NCBI GenBank assembly: GCA_902773435.1
Contig: CACYEN010000024.1
Location: 1 to 44,378, forward strand
Direction of reading: 5' to 3'
Length of the DNA stretch: 44,378 nucleotides
Source: an uncultured Lachnospiraceae bacterium
GTDB taxonomy: Bacteria; Bacillota; Clostridia; Lachnospirales; Lachnospiraceae
Shown here: positions 42,730-44,378 of the stretch, one piece after another
How positions within the stretch are numbered: the stretch's first letter is position 1
Layout: each line of letters begins with the position of its first letter
Notes under the pieces: model-generated
The model's input: only the letters and a program-made list of their open reading frames with translations
The model's database searches: none
Told to the model about the DNA's origin: nothing
Program-made: the position numbers and the translations under genes

Positions 42730-43494
42730 TCACTGCTCCGGAACGAACCGCCCGCCGTCGCCCCACTCAAACCTTCCCGGGACGCCGGCTTCCGCCGCGC
42801 CGATCTCAAACTGCCTCTTCGCGATTCCCATGTCGTTGAACTCGAGCCCCTGCCCGTGCTTCCAGACGACCATCGACGCCGTGCCGTCCCTGTAGAGGAT
42901 GTTCACCGGCTGCTGGTTGATGGCCGAGGGCCCTTTCAGCACCGCGAGGATTCCCTTCCGGACCCACTCCGGCAGGACGCCGTACTCCGTGTCGGACGCG
43001 GAGTCGAGAAACGCCTCCTCCTTCCGGTCGCGCTTCCTGATCATCGCCCTCGTCATCGTCTGTCTGAGCGGCATCTTCTCGGGGGCATAGCCCAGCGGCA
43101 CCACGTCCCAGAGCCTCTCGCCCTCTCCGACGTCGACGCTGATCGAGCCCGCGTCATACGTGCTCGCGACCCAGCAGGTCCCGAGGCCGAGCCCGACGGC
43201 CTTCAGCACGAATTTCTCCCCGTAGTATCCGAGCTTCTCCAGGGACGCGGGGTCGTCCCCGGCGACGAGGGCTGCAAAGGCATAGACAGGGCCGCTGAAC
43301 ATGGAGGCGGCCATCTTTATCGCCGGTTTCCCGGGCCTGTCAGATGAGTAGAGCTGAAAATGCAGCCCGGCCTCGCCGTTCAGCTCATCCACATACGCCC
43401 GGAGCTCTTCAAGGACCGCCGGGTCGACCGGCCGGTCCGTGAACGCCCTGCAGGATATTCTCTTCTCAATCGCTTCCCACTCCGTCATTGACAT
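42730..43494 (-). CDS. Nitroreductase-family protein
   Basis: FMN-dependent NAD(P)H oxidoreductase fold (TM1586-type). It begins MTEWEAIEKRISCRAF with the usual R-S-x-R-x-F-like flavin motif. Further blocks: GYYGEKFVLKAVGLGLGTCW and the C-terminal WVRKGILAVLKGPSAINQQPVNI, a second FMN-contact region as in double-motif members. ATG 43494 with GGAAAGGG upstream was chosen; the frame is open to 43614, but the promoter lies within that extension (43585-43613), so the longer form is excluded. 254 residues. Likely uses the flavin reductase encoded next. Confidence 0.88.
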   Translation of the reverse strand: MSMTEWEAIEKRISCRAFTDRPVDPAVLEELRAYVDELNGEAGLHFQLYSSDRPGKPAIKMAASMFSGPVYAFAALVAGDDPASLEKLGYYGEKFVLKAVGLGLGTCWVASTYDAGSISVDVGEGERLWDVVPLGYAPEKMPLRQTMTRAMIRKRDRKEEAFLDSASDTEYGVLPEWVRKGILAVLKGPSAINQQPVNILYRDGTASMVVWKHGQGLEFNDMGIAKRQFEIGAAEAGVPGRFEWGDGGRFVPEQ

Positions 43495-43584
43495 CGTTCC
43501 CTTTCCTCTGAAAAACGATCCCGGCACAGGATCCTCCCTCTCCGCCAGCCACCCGGGATCACGGGGGTTATACACATCTTCACC

Positions 43585-43613
43585 ATCATAACCCGATGAG
43601 GCAAAAATGTCCA
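43585..43613 (-). promoter_or_regulatory. Promoter of the nitroreductase-flavin reductase operon
   Basis: Minus strand TGGACA (43613-43608), 17-nt spacer, TATGAT (43590-43585); start near 43578, leader about 84 nt to ATG 43494. Confidence 0.7.
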
Positions 43614-43655
43614 CGCAGTTTCATCCGCCCCTCCCCGCGCGGACAGGGACTTGAG

Positions 43656-43707
43656 AAAAAAGGGCGGAACCCCGGGATTATCCGTAATCCCGGGGTTCCG
43701 CCCTTTT
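43656..43707. terminator. Strong bidirectional hairpin terminator
   Basis: Perfect 19-bp stem (43662-43680 with 43685-43703), 4-nt loop, six A on the left (43656-43661) and four T on the right. On the minus strand it ends the ABC permease transcript (stop at 43778) and insulates the nitroreductase promoter. Confidence 0.95.
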
Positions 43708-43777
43708 GATCCGCAAGCCGCGATGTGATCCGGTACCGAGGCATCCTCCGTCCCGAAGCGCCCCGGCCTTCTTCGGC

Positions 43778-44378
43778 TCAGTCCTTGGCCCGTCTCTGCA
43801 GCATCTGCATGCCGACCGCGGCCAGCAGGATGACGCCCTTGACCGTGTCATTCAGGAGCGCGTTCATGCCGAGCGCCGTGATGATCTTGTCGATCAGGGT
43901 GAAGGACATCGTACCGAAAATGATGCCGAGCACGCGGCCCTTGCCACCGGTCATGCTGATGCCGCCAATGACGACCGCCGCGATCGAGTATAGCTCGTAG
44001 TTCTTGCCGGACGTCGCCGGGTCGAATGAGGTGTCCTTCGCGATCTTGAGGAACGTACCGAGGCCGACGCAGAGCCCGCAGATCACGAACACGGCGATCT
44101 TCGTCCAGACGACGTTGATGCCCGCGAGCATCGCGCCCTTCGGATTGCTGCCGAGCGCGTAGATCCGCTTGCCGAACTTGGTGGAGGTCGTCATGTAGAT
44201 CACGACCACCGCCACCACGAGCCAGACGATCGCGAGATGGGGAATCGTGAGTTTGTTGCCGTTTCCGAACATGAACAGCGCCTTGTAGCTCGAAAGGCTC
44301 GCGTCGACCCTGTAGCGGGTCTCGCCCATCTCGTTCATCATGTACTGGGACAGCGACCGGTAGATCAGCATCGTCGCC
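43778..44378 (-). CDS. Sugar ABC transporter permease, RbsC/MglC type (5' end outside window)
   Basis: C-terminal ~200 residues of a BPD_transp_2-family inner-membrane permease for a monosaccharide (ribose, galactose or similar). The frame continues off the right edge. Visible family blocks: TMLIYRSLSQYMM, FGKRIYALGSNPKGAMLAGI (the EAA-like coupling loop), AAVVIGGISMTGGKGRVLG and LIDKIITALGMNALLNDTVKGVIL. Multiple membrane helices between. It ends before the strong hairpin, so it is the last gene of its operon. MglC is favoured by YMMNEMG, but this is a guess. Confidence 0.93.
   Translation of the reverse strand, partial: ATMLIYRSLSQYMMNEMGETRYRVDASLSSYKALFMFGNGNKLTIPHLAIVWLVVAVVVIYMTTSTKFGKRIYALGSNPKGAMLAGINVVWTKIAVFVICGLCVGLGTFLKIAKDTSFDPATSGKNYELYSIAAVVIGGISMTGGKGRVLGIIFGTMSFTLIDKIITALGMNALLNDTVKGVILLAAVGMQMLQRRAKD

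Overview
The window reads as a chromosomal segment of a high-GC clostridial Firmicute, most like the Lachnospiraceae. The case rests on the holB-ricT-yabB-rsmI order shared with Bacillota, an S11 carboxypeptidase/amidase/LCP envelope cluster, the Fhs-FchA-FolD one-carbon set, strong Shine-Dalgarno sites and sigma-A type promoters. No phage, IS element, CRISPR array, rRNA or tRNA was seen. The ends cut two genes: a GH94 cellobiose phosphorylase on the left and a sugar ABC permease on the right.

Layout. 1-1.3 kb: 3' part of a cellobiose phosphorylase and its terminator. 1.3-7.2 kb (minus): an envelope operon from one near-consensus promoter, D-Ala-D-Ala carboxypeptidase, PGRP-fold amidase, Mbeg1-like hydrolase, degenerate LCP protein. 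7.2-10.6 kb: an unrecognised membrane-anchored probable beta-propeller protein, a short RecQ, a TetR regulator. 10.8-17.7 kb (minus): WYL regulator, Orn/Lys/Arg decarboxylase-fold enzyme, holB, ricT with a very long charged tail, a NPPY methyltransferase, rsmI. 17.7-18.5 kb: a small unknown protein behind a yybP-ykoY (Mn2+) riboswitch with its own promoter and terminator. 18.5-28.5 kb (minus): a methionine/one-carbon locus, msrC, metF, MetH reactivation protein, metH, fhs, fchA, folD, purine nucleoside phosphorylase, Gfo/Idh/MocA oxidoreductase. 28.6-30.4 kb (plus): zinc-ribbon/TM2 protein and a threonine-aldolase-like lyase. 30.5-33.3 kb (minus): XRE regulator with a histone-like tail and a GH78 rhamnosidase. 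33.6-34.7 kb (plus): a secreted or anchored EEP-family phosphodiesterase. 34.7-36.4 kb (minus): an RsbW-like ATPase and a STAS domain fused to an APH-like kinase. 36.5-43.5 kb (minus): nitroreductase, flavin reductase, a secreted cystatin-like protein, metY, SWIM-SNF2 helicase. The end holds a strong hairpin terminator and the ABC permease.

How the genes fit together: Fhs, FchA and FolD make and interconvert C1-folates; MetF reduces methylene-THF; the MetH core with its separate reactivation protein makes methionine; MsrC repairs oxidised free methionine; MetY gives a second route to homocysteine. The most unusual items are the Mn2+ riboswitch controlling an uncharacterised soluble protein, the two-gene ATPase plus STAS-kinase module, the secreted protein with a cystatin QxVxG motif, and a fhs leader with two mutually exclusive stems.
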